Part shown: positions 20,084-32,000 of the stretch, piece after piece
How the letters are laid out: each line of letters starts with the position of its first letter
How positions within the stretch are numbered: the first letter of the stretch is position 1
NCBI GenBank assembly: GCA_900095095.1
Contig: FMBT01000047.1
Span: forward strand, 1-36,216
Length of the DNA stretch: 36,216 nucleotides
Source of the DNA: Fragilariopsis cylindrus CCMP1102
Taxonomy: Eukaryota; Bacillariophyta; Bacillariophyceae; Bacillariales; Bacillariaceae
Direction of reading: 5' to 3'
Made by a program: the position numbers and the translations under genes
Notes under the pieces: model-generated
Told to the model about the DNA's origin: nothing
Database searches by the model: none
What the model saw: the letters and a program-made list of their open reading frames with translations, nothing else

Positions 20084-21383
20084 ATGCTAGCGATCGCATC
20101 TCGCTGTGCAATCAGTACGATCCGGAAACAATGCTACTGCTCTACATCAATTCCAGTTGGAATAATACAGCGTGCTATTGTCAATAGCAACAACAATATG
20201 AGATACTTGTCGTCGTCCTATCAGAATCCCAGTGGAAATAACAATGAAGACGACATCGGTACCAACAATCCATATATTAAGGGACCAAAAACTCATTTTG
20301 GATTTGAAGATGTTGGCGTCGATGAAAAGGAAGGTCGTGTGAAACAAGTATTTGAAAATGTCGCCGATTCTTATGACGTGATGAATGATTTCATGAGTGG
20401 TGGTTTACATCGATATTGGAAGGATCAGCTCCTTGATATGTCAGCTGTGGCCTCTATGGCATCAATTATTCGACGACAAGCACAACAAACACAAACACAG
20501 GCATCTACTATTAGCAACAAGGGCCATCACGACGATAATGCCCGTTTGAGAATTCTTGATGTCGCTGGTGGAACTGGAGATGTTTCTTTTCGTTTTCTAG
20601 AAGCAGCTGGATGTATAGAACGTGCTAGATCATCGGGGGAAGACCCTATCAGTGTTACTGTGTGTGACATTAATCCAGAGATGTTGAGAGTAGGAGAAGC
20701 ACGCGCTAGAAAGAAATATGGTTCCACTTTGATAACGGAGAGTAAGGCTTTATCCTTTGTTGAGGGGAATGCTCAAAACTTGAAAGACTTTGAAGATAAT
20801 TCGTTCGATTTGTATACGATTGCATTTGGTTTACGTAATGTTACTGATGTGGTAAGTAACAAATAACAAAATTGAATGAATCACTTTATCCGGGCACGAG
20901 AATGCTAAGTTTAGGATTACAATAACCATACCATATATTCTAGAGTTGTGTTCTGCTGAAACTTGAAAAGTACGATGAACGAACTCAACTATACTTCTTT
21001 TTTTCTCTCGGTATATTATCTATGTGTGTTATCATCTTTCAATTCTTGGGTATTGGTTTTTTTTTCAGGATAAAGGTCTGGAAGAAGCATACCGTGTGTT
21101 AAAACCAGGAGGTCGATTCATGTGTTTAGAATTTTCGCAAGTAGCCGATCCATGGTTACGTCAAATTTATGATGGTTATTCCTTTGCTGTTATTCCTGAA
21201 ATGGGTGAACTAATCGCAAACGATCGTGCTTCTTATCAATATTTGGTCGAAAGCATACGTAAATTTTCTACTCAGGAAGAACTTTTGTCAAGGATGGACA
21301 AGGTTGGATTTCATTTGACTAAATACACGAATCTAACCGGAGGGATTGTGGCCATTCACGAAGGATGGAAACCAATAGAATAA
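20084..21383 (+). CDS. COQ5: COQ5, 2-polyprenyl-6-methoxy-1,4-benzoquinol methylase (mitochondrial)
   Basis: Two exons, 20084-20851 and 21069-21383, giving 360 aa. The 217-nt intron (GTAAGT..TTTCAG, phase 0) joins NVTDV to [15 protein letters not shown]. The UbiE/COQ5 signature is clear: [34 protein letters not shown], the SAM-binding loop [12 protein letters not shown] (~165), the acidic residue in [19 protein letters not shown] (the UbiE/COQ5 motif) and [16 protein letters not shown]. The N-terminus ([22 protein letters not shown]) is basic with Ser/Cys and no acids, a mitochondrial presequence. This fits the C-methylation step of ubiquinone synthesis in the matrix. A ~35-residue Gln/Thr/His-rich insert ([15 protein letters not shown]...) before the SAM loop is unusual for the family. 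A plastid MenG role is less likely given the presequence. Confidence 0.95.
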
Positions 21384-22121
21384 AATAACATTGAATATTA
21401 TAATATTAAATTATTAAGCGTACAAACGCTGATCACAAAATAATCTGGAATTACTCTCTTCTCTTGGCCTACTATGATTCTATATTAATGTCGAAATTCT
21501 TCCGATAATAATGTTTGGAACTATTGTATAATTCTATAGCAAGACAATAACATAATTCCCATAACATCGAAATGACAAATTTGTATGTGTGTGTGTGTGC
21601 TGCATAGGACTATGTGTGTGTGCGTGTGTGTATGTATGCTTGTATAAGTACCAAAGTAAAATGTTCCTTGTCAAGTGAAATACAAGACTACAGCATGAAA
21701 ACTCCTATTGGTAACTGTTGTCTTGAGTATAAATGACTTTCATTGTTTTGCCTCTTTGCTTTCTCCTAACCCTCAGAAATTTCCTCTTTATTTTATCCTT
21801 GTCGGATCATCCTTGGTCACCAGAGATCCTGCAGAATATCATCCGATATTTAGTCCAAGTTTTAGTCCTAAGGAAAGCGTAAGAGAGTATTCACTTTCTC
21901 ACAGACAAGTTCCCACTGTTCAGTTAATAATGTTGTCTAATCAATATATTTTGTCATTTTGCTAGACATGTATTAGTTGTGTTGTTGGGTTCTAAGACTA
22001 TTCAGGCTATTGTGCACTTATTATTACTAGCTAGAAGAATTTGAGTTGAAGTACTGACTTGCTATTGTGATTTCAACACACATGATAAGTCTTATCTTCA
22101 CAAATAGTAGGAAGAAATCAT
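21384..22121. other. Intergenic region downstream of COQ5
   Basis: No convincing coding sequence. Holds the COQ5 3' UTR and a GT-type microsatellite. An 85-codon plus-strand ORF at 21708-21965 has no recognisable motif. Confidence 0.45.
21583..21642 (+). repeat. GT/TATG-type microsatellite
   Basis: Two GT runs separated by a short unique stretch (ctgcataggac), then TATGTATG. Simple-sequence repeat, about 200 nt downstream of the COQ5 stop. Confidence 0.85.
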
Positions 22122-22608
22122 TCAAATACAAAGATTGGGCTCACCCTGAAACCTCAGACAACCCCAAAGTAAGCAAACAGACAGAAGTCGTCCTCTACAT
22201 CTTCTACAACCTTCCGTGCTTCTTCTAAAAAGAGCGAAACTCAAAGTCTTTCCTGGATACAGAGCAAACAACAACAACGTTGCCAGTGCCTTACAATATC
22301 CTATGGTAGAAGTAAGCATAATTATCAAGAAACATGACTTAGTTGGCACCAAACAATAATACCTAGGAAATTCTGGCATGGAACTGCTTGGCCGTGTACT
22401 ACTATCAGACATCAATAACAGAGCCATCATCTATCTATAATCCATCTTCATCAACACACACAAATCGGACTCAGAGTAAGTAACAACAGAGCCAACATCA
22501 AAGCCATCAGGAAACACAAACCACCCCTGGCAAAGCAAACAGCAAGGATCACTCCACCAACAAAGAAACAAAAACAAACTGTTGAAGAATACACCTACTC
22601 ATCTTCAT

Positions 22609-22644
22609 CCTGTGCCTCATCAACCTCCTGTGCCTCATCAACCT
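22609..22644. repeat. 18-bp tandem repeat, two perfect copies
   Basis: The unit cctgtgcctcatcaacct occurs at 22609-22626 and 22627-22644. On the minus strand it would encode EVDEAQ twice. Confidence 0.85.
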
Positions 22645-22797
22645 CAGCCTCTGGTTTGTCCTCCAGCCCCTCCAGCCCCTTGGCAAAGTCTGACAAAGTT
22701 TGACAAAGATGACAAAGAAGACAACAAAGACAGTGAAAGAAAAGGAAGGCAATGACGATACAGAGGAAGTTGAAGAAGGCAAAGACAACCATACAAA

Positions 22798-22905
22798 ACA
22801 ACAGGAGACTAAGGAAGATGGCAGCCACAATACAATAATCCACTATGCCTCACGGATTATTAGGATCGCCAACTACAACAGGAGGCTAATGTAGATGGTA
22901 GCCAC
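22798..22905 (+). repeat. Direct repeat pair, 31 nt, 77 nt apart
   Basis: 22798-22828 and 22875-22905 match at 27 of 31 positions by eye (acaacaggag[A/G]ctaa[G/T]g[A/T]agatgg[T/C]...). They are likely remnants of a local duplication or of an older repeat. Confidence 0.75.
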
Positions 22906-23131
22906 TCCAATCCTTCACATGTACAAGAAGTCTAGTCAGGATTACCACACCAAAAGCAAGGACAACAAGAATCTTCTTCACACTAATATACAACACACTC
23001 AACAAGATCCCTTCAAGGGGAACATGCAACTACTAACAAGCTATTATATCTATTTTTATAATATCTTGTTTTATTACCAAACAAACTGCTCGAACACTGT
23101 CTTCATGTACTGTTCTATCAAGGCACGGGGA

Positions 23132-23144
23132 GGGGGGGGGGGGG
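23132..23144 (+). repeat. Poly-G tract (13 G)
   Basis: Thirteen G preceded by GGGGA, in AT-rich noncoding DNA. This is the second such tract in the window. Confidence 0.9.
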
Positions 23145-24362
23145 ATCATATGTTACACATAGCTCAAAGCATAGGAATGTATGTGTGGTAGATAAACTTC
23201 TTCATTAGGTCTACATTGACTGAGGGGAAGGGGAAAATTTGTTGATGATCAGGATATTTGAACACACATGTTGTCTACATTGTACGTTTCACAGACAATC
23301 TATGATTGTTGAAACAGGATTATAATAGTCTTACTCTTCGTCTTGTAAGATTCTATTAAAGCTGGAAGGGTTGATATATACTGACCCTTATATTGAAAGA
23401 CTACTCACGGTTGTTCTACCAGGTTATCTAAACCCTTCTTGTCAGCAAAACTCCCCTAGAAGAATGGCGTAACTTTCTGTAGATATGGCGCGTTCCAGCT
23501 CAAGGTGATATTTCATGGGACACCGGGACTCAATTTTTTAAATGCGCGATAGGCTCGCGACAGGAAAATTCTTTTAAATTATTAAGAATTGAAATGGAAA
23601 ATTCTTATAACACATGAAAATGGGAATGTAATGAATCGAAGCTCCATCAATATAGCTCCATTTAATACAAACTTATAGACGAAATATAGATATTCATACC
23701 GTTAATAGAGACAAAAAGTTTGGATGAATTTGGCATCTGGGGAAAATTCCATGAAGATTTATATGGGTGGTAGGCAAATTCAAATCGCCAGGAAGAGGTG
23801 CATAAGAGAGAAGAATTAAAATTAAATAATGGATTAATAGATAAAGTGCTATACAGATGTTTCTATACTTTATGTTAGTCAATTCGTTAATTTTAATGTT
23901 ATTGGTACATTAAGAGAGGACCCATTATCAACGGATATGTAGGACGTGTTTTTTCGGAAAATCCGATCATGTGTGTCTTTTACTAAGAGGGAGTTTAACA
24001 GGATTCAGGTTATGGCTCCAGCTGAGAGCCACTTTTTGGGGTCAATTTTTTGTGGGGGTGTATTTCCCTCAAAAAATGGACCTACAGCCCCCTATTGAGA
24101 CACAGCGCGTCTCCGAATCAGGGCACGTGTCTTTTTATATACTCAATAGAAGTCTCGTTTGCTTTGTATGGGCCGCACCTACAGCGTAATACGGGCAATA
24201 ATAATAAATCGGAAGAGCCATAGTAGGAAAATTCGCGGTGAGCGTTGGGGATTGAACCGGCACGTGTAAAAGCGTGGAATATTCTAAGTGATTTTCTGCG
24301 CGATTTTTTTAATTTAAATACTCAAAATATTTATATAGTACGAATCAACGTAACTACTGATG

Positions 24363-24411
24363 TGGTTGAGTTGGCATGCCCCACCGGGTTGAATAGGCGA
24401 TGGTTCGATCC
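24363..24411 (+). other. tRNA-like Pol III A-box/B-box pair (possible SINE fragment)
   Basis: TGGTTGAGTTGG at 24363-24374 fits an A box and GGTTCGATCC at 24402-24411 fits a B box. Spacing is as in a tRNA gene. However, the T stem pairs poorly and no 5' acceptor strand matching the expected 3' strand is found. It is therefore not an intact tRNA, at most a tRNA-derived fragment or chance. Confidence 0.35.
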
Positions 24412-24509
24412 TTCCTTGCGTCAAATACATATTAATTTGTACTAGTATTTTTATTATTAATAGCTTCCAAAGATTTTCATTTTTTTTCTTCTTTTTTAGA
24501 TGCAAAATA

Positions 24510-24530
24510 ACGCGTGTTATTAACACGCGT
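24510..24530. repeat. Near-perfect palindrome, 10-bp arms
   Basis: ACGCGTGTTA, one T, then TAACACGCGT. It sits 20 nt inside the right end of the TTAA-flanked element and would form a strong hairpin. No counterpart is seen at the left end. Confidence 0.8.
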
Positions 24531-25054
24531 AAAATACTGCAAAATTCCTTATAACCTGAATCCTGTTAAGTAGTTAAAATTCCACTAAATTAAACCGAAT
24601 TTTTTTGTCCTTGTTAAGAATACAGACATCTATATTTCGTCTCATAAGCTTTTACTAAATAGACTGATATCCATGGAGGTTCAATTCAATACATTCCCAT
24701 TGTCATGTGTTAATAAGGAATTTTTCGCTTATTCACTGCATTGGTGCGCGATAAAGAATACTTTTTCAACTTTGACGACTTAACTCATATGGGCGGAATT
24801 CTCCTTGGATGAGTACCAGGTCATTGCCTACACTACCCAGACCAGTCGACAATTTGGAATGTGTAGAATCGACAGGATTAGGTACTGTAGAAGGTTTGAG
24901 GAGCTACCATACAGTTAAAAATCCCCCCGATTTATGGTACTTTCACTGCATAGCGCGTGTTAAACCAATCCCGCAAACAAGCGTCTGTCCGAAGATTGTC
25001 ACACAGTAGCCATATTCACACCGCGTAGAGCCGGAACACGCCATATATCTATAG

Positions 25055-26082
25055 TAACGTTGTACGATACTAACGATGATGTTCAAACGCAAAAGTTGTT
25101 ATTAACACACTTGTTTATTTAGTCTATGGTTATTACAATTTCTCAACAATAAAAGACAGCAATTGTTCATTTCTCGTGATCGAGGTAATTCTGCTCTTTT
25201 CTTTGTGTTCTAGTATTGCGGTTTCCAGTAACCTTGTATACATCTTTCTGTTCCTAACTCACTTCGCCTTAATACATATATATCGTATTAGCGGTTCAAA
25301 GGGGACATCGACATTCTGCTTCGACTTCCATATGTATAACACTCTTCTTGATCGTGTTCTATATATTCGGACACTTCTCCTAATCGTGTTCCGGTTTGTA
25401 TAAATATACCTAAGCACTTCATTTGTTTGTGCTCGGTTCCAATTGCTTCGACAAGTCTCTTCAACTCCAAAACGTACAATTTTGGCTTTTAGCTAACTTT
25501 CTGTTCTCTTTTATATTAATAATGCATACACGTGCATTTTCTCTCACTAATCTCATCGCGCTCGTATTTCTACTCCGTGGGGCTTATGTACGACATATAT
25601 CTCATACGCTCGAGTACTATGTATAATTTAACACTACACACTTACTCCCAGTCAACGGACTATTATACCACCAATTGAGCTGAGCTAGTTAAAGCTTTCA
25701 AGCTTAGAGGCAATTTTTTTCCATGCTAATATTTGGTTTCCTATGGTTTTTGTTGATACCGGTAGGAATGTTGAATGTTAAATGTACCTTACAATTAATT
25801 ATTATTTCTTACAAAATAAAATCTTCTCACTATTTTACCATCGGGACTTAATCATCAATCAGTCCCGTCATACCTATTTACGGTCGCCATCATCCTCATC
25901 AAATCAATGGCATCAAGAAAACAAATAAAATATTTTATTGTCATATCGATTACAAAAGCATTTCGATCTTTCGATCAATAATACGACGCTGTTTGCATTA
26001 GCACTTTACAGCATTCAAGCATCCTTGTATTTAAAACAGAGCAATCGGTAATGAATTGCAGAAAGTGAATCAATCGACAGAG
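25055..26082. promoter_or_regulatory. Intergenic region upstream of the ATM/TEL1 gene
   Basis: About 1 kb with no supported gene; ORFs of 66-75 codons look random. An imperfect repetition of 'tgatcgtgttc/taatcgtgttccgg' occurs at 25345-25400. A 5-codon upstream ORF (MNCRK) at 26051-26068 lies 14 nt before the ATM start codon and could dampen translation if it is within the transcript. Confidence 0.4.
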
Positions 26083-29000
26083 ATGGTTTCTCGAACACCC
26101 ACATACGATGCCATCATTGCCTTGACGAGACAGTTGTCGAATAACGATACAAAAACTACCAAGCGACGGCAAATAGCATCGGATTTAGAACGGCAGCTAT
26201 CAAACTATAGTGTCCGGAAACAACTAGCTGACGAAGTATCCCCAGGAATAGGCGACTATTCTACTGCTGTTAGGAGATGTAAAGCATTGCAGTTACTCTG
26301 GTCAAATGCTCTTAACGCGTCCATTCACACAGTCAAATCAATTCTCAAAACGAAAACGAAATTAAGCGTTGAAGATATTCGATTACCTTACAAAATATTA
26401 CGAGCATCTTCACAACCCGACTATGCCTTTGATACCAACGGTATAGGGCTAACAAAGTTACCAAAAAAATCGGTGAGGAATGCATTGAAATTTTGTGTGG
26501 AAATGCTACAGAATGAAAAAGTTACTGAGGTTAAGGGAGAAGAAAATATGATTGATATGTTATACTTTCTTTGCTCAAGGGATGAATATGTGGGATACTT
26601 CAAATACACGGTCGACTTTCAAAACATCTTAACTGAGATATTTTATAGAATAAGAGAAGACGACGACGAGATGGAGGCACCCATTGAACTTTTCGAAGCT
26701 TCTTGTAAAGTATTTGATGCCTTATTTAGCACTTGCAATCGATTGGGTATTCAAAATCACATTTTCATTTCTGATAGTTTAGAAGTTGTTTCGAGATGGT
26801 GCAAAAAAGGTATTCAAGAAAATTCTTTCAACTCTACAACTGTTACCCGTCAGCATTTTTTCAATGCTACTGCAACTATATTATATTCTCATCCTGAACA
26901 TTCAATTGGTCCCATGAAACGATATGGGCGTCATATCTTACGTTACTGCAAAAAGGCATACCCCTGTGCGCAAGGCCATCACAAAGATGCGTTGAATAAA
27001 TACTTGTTATCACATTTGTAAGGCATCGTTCCTTTCTTTTTTGAGAATTTTGCATGTCAATCTTATTTTTTTACGACGACTGCTGATCTTCCTTTCGTTT
27101 CAATTTTCTCTTTGTGCGTTAAATAATACTTAGATTTGTTGCTCAGGTTGCAGGTAAAATTCAAGGTTTACTCGATGGAGACCTTGGAGATCTTGGAGCA
27201 GCATCACTCACAGAACGGCAAGTATTGGACATACTCAATTTAGGTATACACGATACAGTAAAGGTCTTTGAAAAAGAAAATATGAACACTGCCATAGAAA
27301 GTCGAACAAAACGACAGAAACTTTCCAGTCAGGCACTTTGGCGCCCATTGGAGACTCGTCAACAGCTTCATTTAGAATTGATAGCGAGACTACTAGCATG
27401 TGCACAACGTCTTTACATGGCACGCGAGGGATGGGTTGCTCTAGACAGACCAGATGATACATTGGAAGAATTTTGGAAGATACGTGGTCCGAACAACGAT
27501 GGAGATTGGGTAGATCCTAAACCACCTGAAGTCGAAAAGGTATCTATTCAGGTTCTTGCAGAATGTCCATGGATGAGCTTGATACTACGGAACATAATTC
27601 CGTCAAATGATTGTGCTATACCTAGTAAACCAGATATTTCTGGTGCGATTACTCCTATCCAAAATCCGTTATACTCAGTATTGAAATTGCTGGAAAAGGA
27701 GGAATATTCGCGCGCTTCTCCAATACCTTATCTAGCTATTATTGGAGCTTGTGCTGAACTGTTTCCAGCAGGGGAATGTTGGACATCAAGTACCACGGAA
27801 AATTGGCATTGCTTTACACCAAAGGATAAGCTCAGAGATGAAGTCATATATAGCCACGGATCGAGCCCATTCGACTTGACAGTTCTACTATCGATTCTTT
27901 TGAAACTTCTTGCACAACACGGGTCACCTGAAGGTGACCCCCGGGCTCAGTATTGGATCCTGCTGACTTTGACAAAGCTTACAGAGACTACAGCTGTGAT
28001 GTTTCAGAATTCAGAGAGTAATCCTCGTGATCTTCTCTATCTAAGCACAGAGTGGAGAATGATTTGGAAAACTCTATTGCGACCCGATCTTCGATACGTT
28101 TCCTACGCCAATTTCTTGGGGGAGAATTCGCTGGGTGAAATTCTTGTCACCCTCTTGACAGAGATAGTTTCACGGGGATGCACACAGTTATTACAAACGA
28201 ATCCTAATGCGATTGGATGTAGACAGTCTTCTTTTGTTTACGATAATCAGAATCAAATTTGGAGTTTCCTGGTACTCAAACCTACGATATTTGGAGCAGA
28301 TAGATCAAGAGCTCATTTTGAATTAATTTCATCGATATCACAGCTTGCAGGGCTATCAGACGAAAAATCTATCCGTCGTGATCTCTTTCGTCTATCCCTT
28401 ACTTGTATGGAGGAAGCATTCAAGAAACGGACACATTCGACTCTAGAATATTCTTGCAAACAGGAACTTATCAGGGCTATTGCATCTTGCATCCTTGGCC
28501 TGGTTACTGGGAAGGCACTTTCCTTATCGAGATTGTCATCGACTGACTCTCGGTTTCTTATAACAAGGGGGACCGACGAGTGCTTGTCTATGCAACAGAC
28601 TGATGATGGTACACACAGGATGGAATCAGAAAATATAAGTGAGATCTGCTTGAAGCTTCTTTGGGGCTGTAACGAAAATATTAGGCGAGATCCGATTTTA
28701 TCACTCGTCGCTTTGTATAGATCCAAGTTGGATCCACCCTCTTTAGTAGCCAAGAGACTTCGTGAACGCCTGAAGGAGAAAGAAACCATAAACGAAAATC
28801 ACGCCTCTGACTTCATTTCTGAGGCCGAATCAGAAGAGTTACGGAAAATTGCTTTTGTCTTCCTGGACTCGGTAGCTCCCGTCGATTCAAACAAAAACAT
28901 CGAACTGCAAAAAAGCTCCCACCGTTTAAATTCATCAAAATCTGGAGGGATTAAACTAATGTTGAGCCTTTTGATGACCCGCACAAGCACTGACACGGGT

Positions 29001-32000
29001 GCTCTCGATGATATTCATGATATTTTAACTTTCTTCGTCAATTCCATTTCTGAACTCGCTCGAGTCCGTTTCGAACCCGATGAATACCTCGAAATATCTT
29101 GTGACTTGCACCAGATTATGCAGGCTTTGGTAGAGATACGCTCTCGCCATCCATCTGCCGTAGATTTGTTTCGGATGACAGCATCAGTTGCTGAATGCCA
29201 ATCTATGATGAAGCGATATGCGGATGATTTGAATAGCGGTAATTCGGAACTGGCATCATCAAGTGAGCAGGACGTTAACAAAAACGCAAATTCATCACAC
29301 AATATTGGTTTTGATGACGATGATTCTAATTCTGATCCTGATTCTTCGGCTGCTCGTGATAACTCTGGAGATAATTTGCATGGCCAAAAGAAGCGTAGTG
29401 CATCAGGAATTCGTGACCACAATAGGCACAGTAATAAACGTCGAAGGACACAGTCTCTTCTTTTTACTCCACCCAATCATCAATGTGCAAAAGCTGTCGG
29501 GTCCTTGCTATTAGCAATGGATCCCTCAGCCTCAAATTGTAGGCTTGTGTGCGAGTCATTACTTGGGACCGGGCTCGATGTTAAGCCAGAAAACATCCAA
29601 GGGGACATGGATCTTCGATTAGGTGTTACCTGTATCGATTTCTTGGGCATGAAAGAAGTGTTGTTAAATAATTTGGCAAAGCAAAAGTTACTTGGTATCA
29701 ACGAGACCGACGAACTCTCTCCTGTTGAGATGATATGTAGAGCGATCGAGCTTCTCAGGACATGCGCAGAGCCCTCCTCTCAGTTATATATGTACGGAAT
29801 TCAAGATTGTGCAAAAGTTGCAGTAGAGAAAATTAAGTTAGGATTGAGTCTAACTGATGAAGAAGCAGCATTCATAATTAAATTGATGAGTGACAATGAG
29901 GGGATGCGTAGTCGACCTTCTTTGCGAGCACAAAGAATCGAAGCTGCCACGTTCGCATTTGAAAATGGAAGCGATGATTTCCATCGTCTTTTCGATAAAT
30001 TCTTTGCTAATTCAATCGTAAAAGTTGCGTTTGACGATGACAGTCTTGTGGTGAGACGACTCGCATGCATTGCAGCTGGGGTAGCTTCGTCCAAGCTCGA
30101 TGAACAGCGTATAATCAACTTCGTTGACAATCTTACTGCTCCCATAACCGGCGTCTCAAATGTGCAAGGTGTCATTGACACCTTCACCAATTGGTACGTA
30201 AAAAGCGGATTATCAAGTACTGAAGAACAAGACAGATTGGATGTTGAAGCTAGAGATAGCTTAGAAGTAATGGAGTCGGATTCGATTTTCGCGAAGACTC
30301 TTCTTGCTGGGTCAACGTTAGATATGACGACATTCCAGAAGATATTGCATGAACTTTTGGAGATTCCTGTGAATAGACCGGGCCTGGAATTTATGTGTTA
30401 TCGTGCATTAGAGAGGGTAGCTTGTATGAGAGGCTATCCTAATGTGCAAGAGTTAGTGGATATTGAAACTGAAGGAATCTTGGTAATTTGGCTCAAGAGA
30501 ATCGAAGAAAAGAAAATCGGTCCTCACAACGCAGTTTTCGCGCTATGTTTAACATCACCTACGTCTGTTTGGTATTTTATGTTGTATGGACAATATAATT
30601 ACATCTATCAGAATCAATTTTCTCCGGAGCCAAATGATGAGAGTACGATTTTCGAAAGAAATCTGCAGATCATTTTGTATGTCGATATCTAGGTTTCATC
30701 ACCCCCTTTGCTTTACTAAGGTCCCATAATGTTATTAGCAAATATCAAAGCTCTGACTCAATTATTGAGTACCTTTCTGAGGACCCAGGATTCAAGATGA
30801 TTCTATTGTTTTTGAATGGAGGGAACGACGACGAGATCGACGGTAATTCCATCGTTAAATTACTACGGCATCATGTAGTTGACATTCAAGCGACCATTCT
30901 CCCATTACTTCACTCAGATGATATTTCCGAAAAAACGACTGGGCAAAATGTTCTTCAGATTCTGGTCGAAGTTCTCTCTTCGGATACGGTTGAATCGAAA
31001 ACAAATAGAAGATTAGCCGCACTTATTCACCGGGTCATTCATCTTCTTGGCAAGGCGGAAACTTTTTGTGAAACCATCCCAACTTCGGAAATTCCATACT
31101 ACAAAGCTATCACGCATCGTATGGATACAGCAAATACGACACAAAAAAGAGCAGGAGACAATTTCATTCGCGTTGGTACCAGCCTAACTGAGCAAACCAT
31201 TTATGCTTGTAGTGAACTTGATAAGTCTAAACTTAAAAAACATCAAAACAATGCTTGGTCCCGTTTGACGCTATTGGGACAGTTTCTTATCGGTCAGTTA
31301 AGATGCGGGGGTGGTAAACAAATTCAATTAGCTTTCTTCCTACACAAACTGAAAGAGATTGCTTTGAAGCCTTCATTCAATGGTCTTCGACCCAAAGTTC
31401 TCGTACTGATACACGAAGTACTGAGAGAATCTCTTCAACTGAACAAAACCGAATTGAAAACTGAAGTATCCTCAATAACAAAGATCCTCCTAGAAATTTG
31501 TTTCCATATTCACGAAGAAAGTCAACAACATCTTCTCCAGAGATGTCGCCGAAATTTGAAGAACCGTGGATTTGATCTACGAAGAAGCTGCGGAGTTCAT
31601 TTGGGTACCGATGGGGGATCACATGAATTGCACATACAAACAACTGATAACCTATTTAATGACCTTAACTTAAAACAAGAGATTGAAACTTGTTTAGCGA
31701 GGCAATTGGAACACGAGTGTCTCCTCCATACATATGATATAATTCATTGGATCAAAGAGAATAGAGAATCAATGGGATTAAACTTGCATATATTTGCGAG
31801 CCTTTCAAGTACCTTCGAGGTTAACAGTTCCGATCTGAAGATCTTGAGTGGATTGAATGAGAGATACGCTGCTCAAGATCTTACACAAGGTCTTGACGTG
31901 TACGAAAGCGACGGACTGCTGCACCAGTGTGTCATCGGATTGAAGTCTCTAACGTCGAGAGCACATTTTCTGACCAGAGAAAACAATTTTGGCAGCAGTA

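Larger units (their letters stand above)
22122..23476. other. Gene-poor region of biased composition
   Basis: About 1.35 kb without a supported gene. 22430-22600 is strongly A+C-rich on the plus strand, then 22680-22830 is purine-rich, a switch in strand skew. Minus-strand ORF 22595-22843 (82 codons) reads as hydrophobic and Cys-rich residues followed by an acidic tail with EVDEAQ twice; I cannot place it. Two short duplications and a poly-G tract are listed separately. This could be decayed transposon DNA, but I see no RT, integrase or transposase motif. Confidence 0.4.
23995..24569. mobile_element. MITE-like element with perfect 15-bp TIRs and TTAA flanks
   Basis: TTAACAGGATTCAGGTTAT at 23995-24013 recurs as an exact inverse at 24551-24569. 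The outer four bases at each end are TTAA, so this can be read as a 567-bp element with 15-bp terminal inverted repeats (CAGGATTCAGGTTAT) and a TTAA target-site duplication. TTAA duplication is the hallmark of piggyBac-superfamily elements, although their TIRs usually start CCC or CAC. The interior has no long ORF and holds tRNA-like Pol III boxes near 24363-24411. The element lies inside the larger foldback structure, so it would be a nested insertion. Because TTAA is itself a palindrome, simple extension of the TIR is the alternative. Confidence 0.6.
23477..25054. mobile_element. Foldback-type inverted-repeat structure, ~1.58 kb
   Basis: Two pairs of inverted segments in matching order suggest an old palindromic (foldback or TIR) element. 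The outer pair is 23477-23501 and 25028-25054 (…agatatggcg[c/t]gttcc[a/g]gctc in inverted copy). The second pair is 23599-23717 and 24601-24727, roughly three quarters identical by eye. It includes an exact 14-mer gacgaaatatagat (23678-23691; inverted at 24628-24641) and atgggaatgta. Arms are unequal: about 200 extra nt lie in the right arm (24728-25027), and about 245 extra nt lie left of the centre (23718-23994). No transposase ORF is inside, so it would be non-autonomous or decayed. End points and target-site duplication are not resolved. Confidence 0.6.

Noticed and set aside
24236-24262. GGTTCAATCCCC on the minus strand, like a tRNA T-arm
   Set aside because: The flanking bases do not pair as a T stem and no A box or acceptor partner is found upstream.
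25096-25640. Possible solo LTR (starts TGTT, promoter-like AT motifs, repeated TCGTGTTC)
   Set aside because: No matching end, no primer-binding site, no target duplication and no second copy in the window.
25655-25690. AGCTCAATTGGTGG on the minus strand, like a tRNA D-arm/A box
   Set aside because: No B box or anticodon arm follows; at best a tRNA fragment.
21384-26082. Retrotransposon coding region in the gene-poor stretch
   Set aside because: No reverse transcriptase, integrase, protease or zinc-knuckle motif was seen in any frame.
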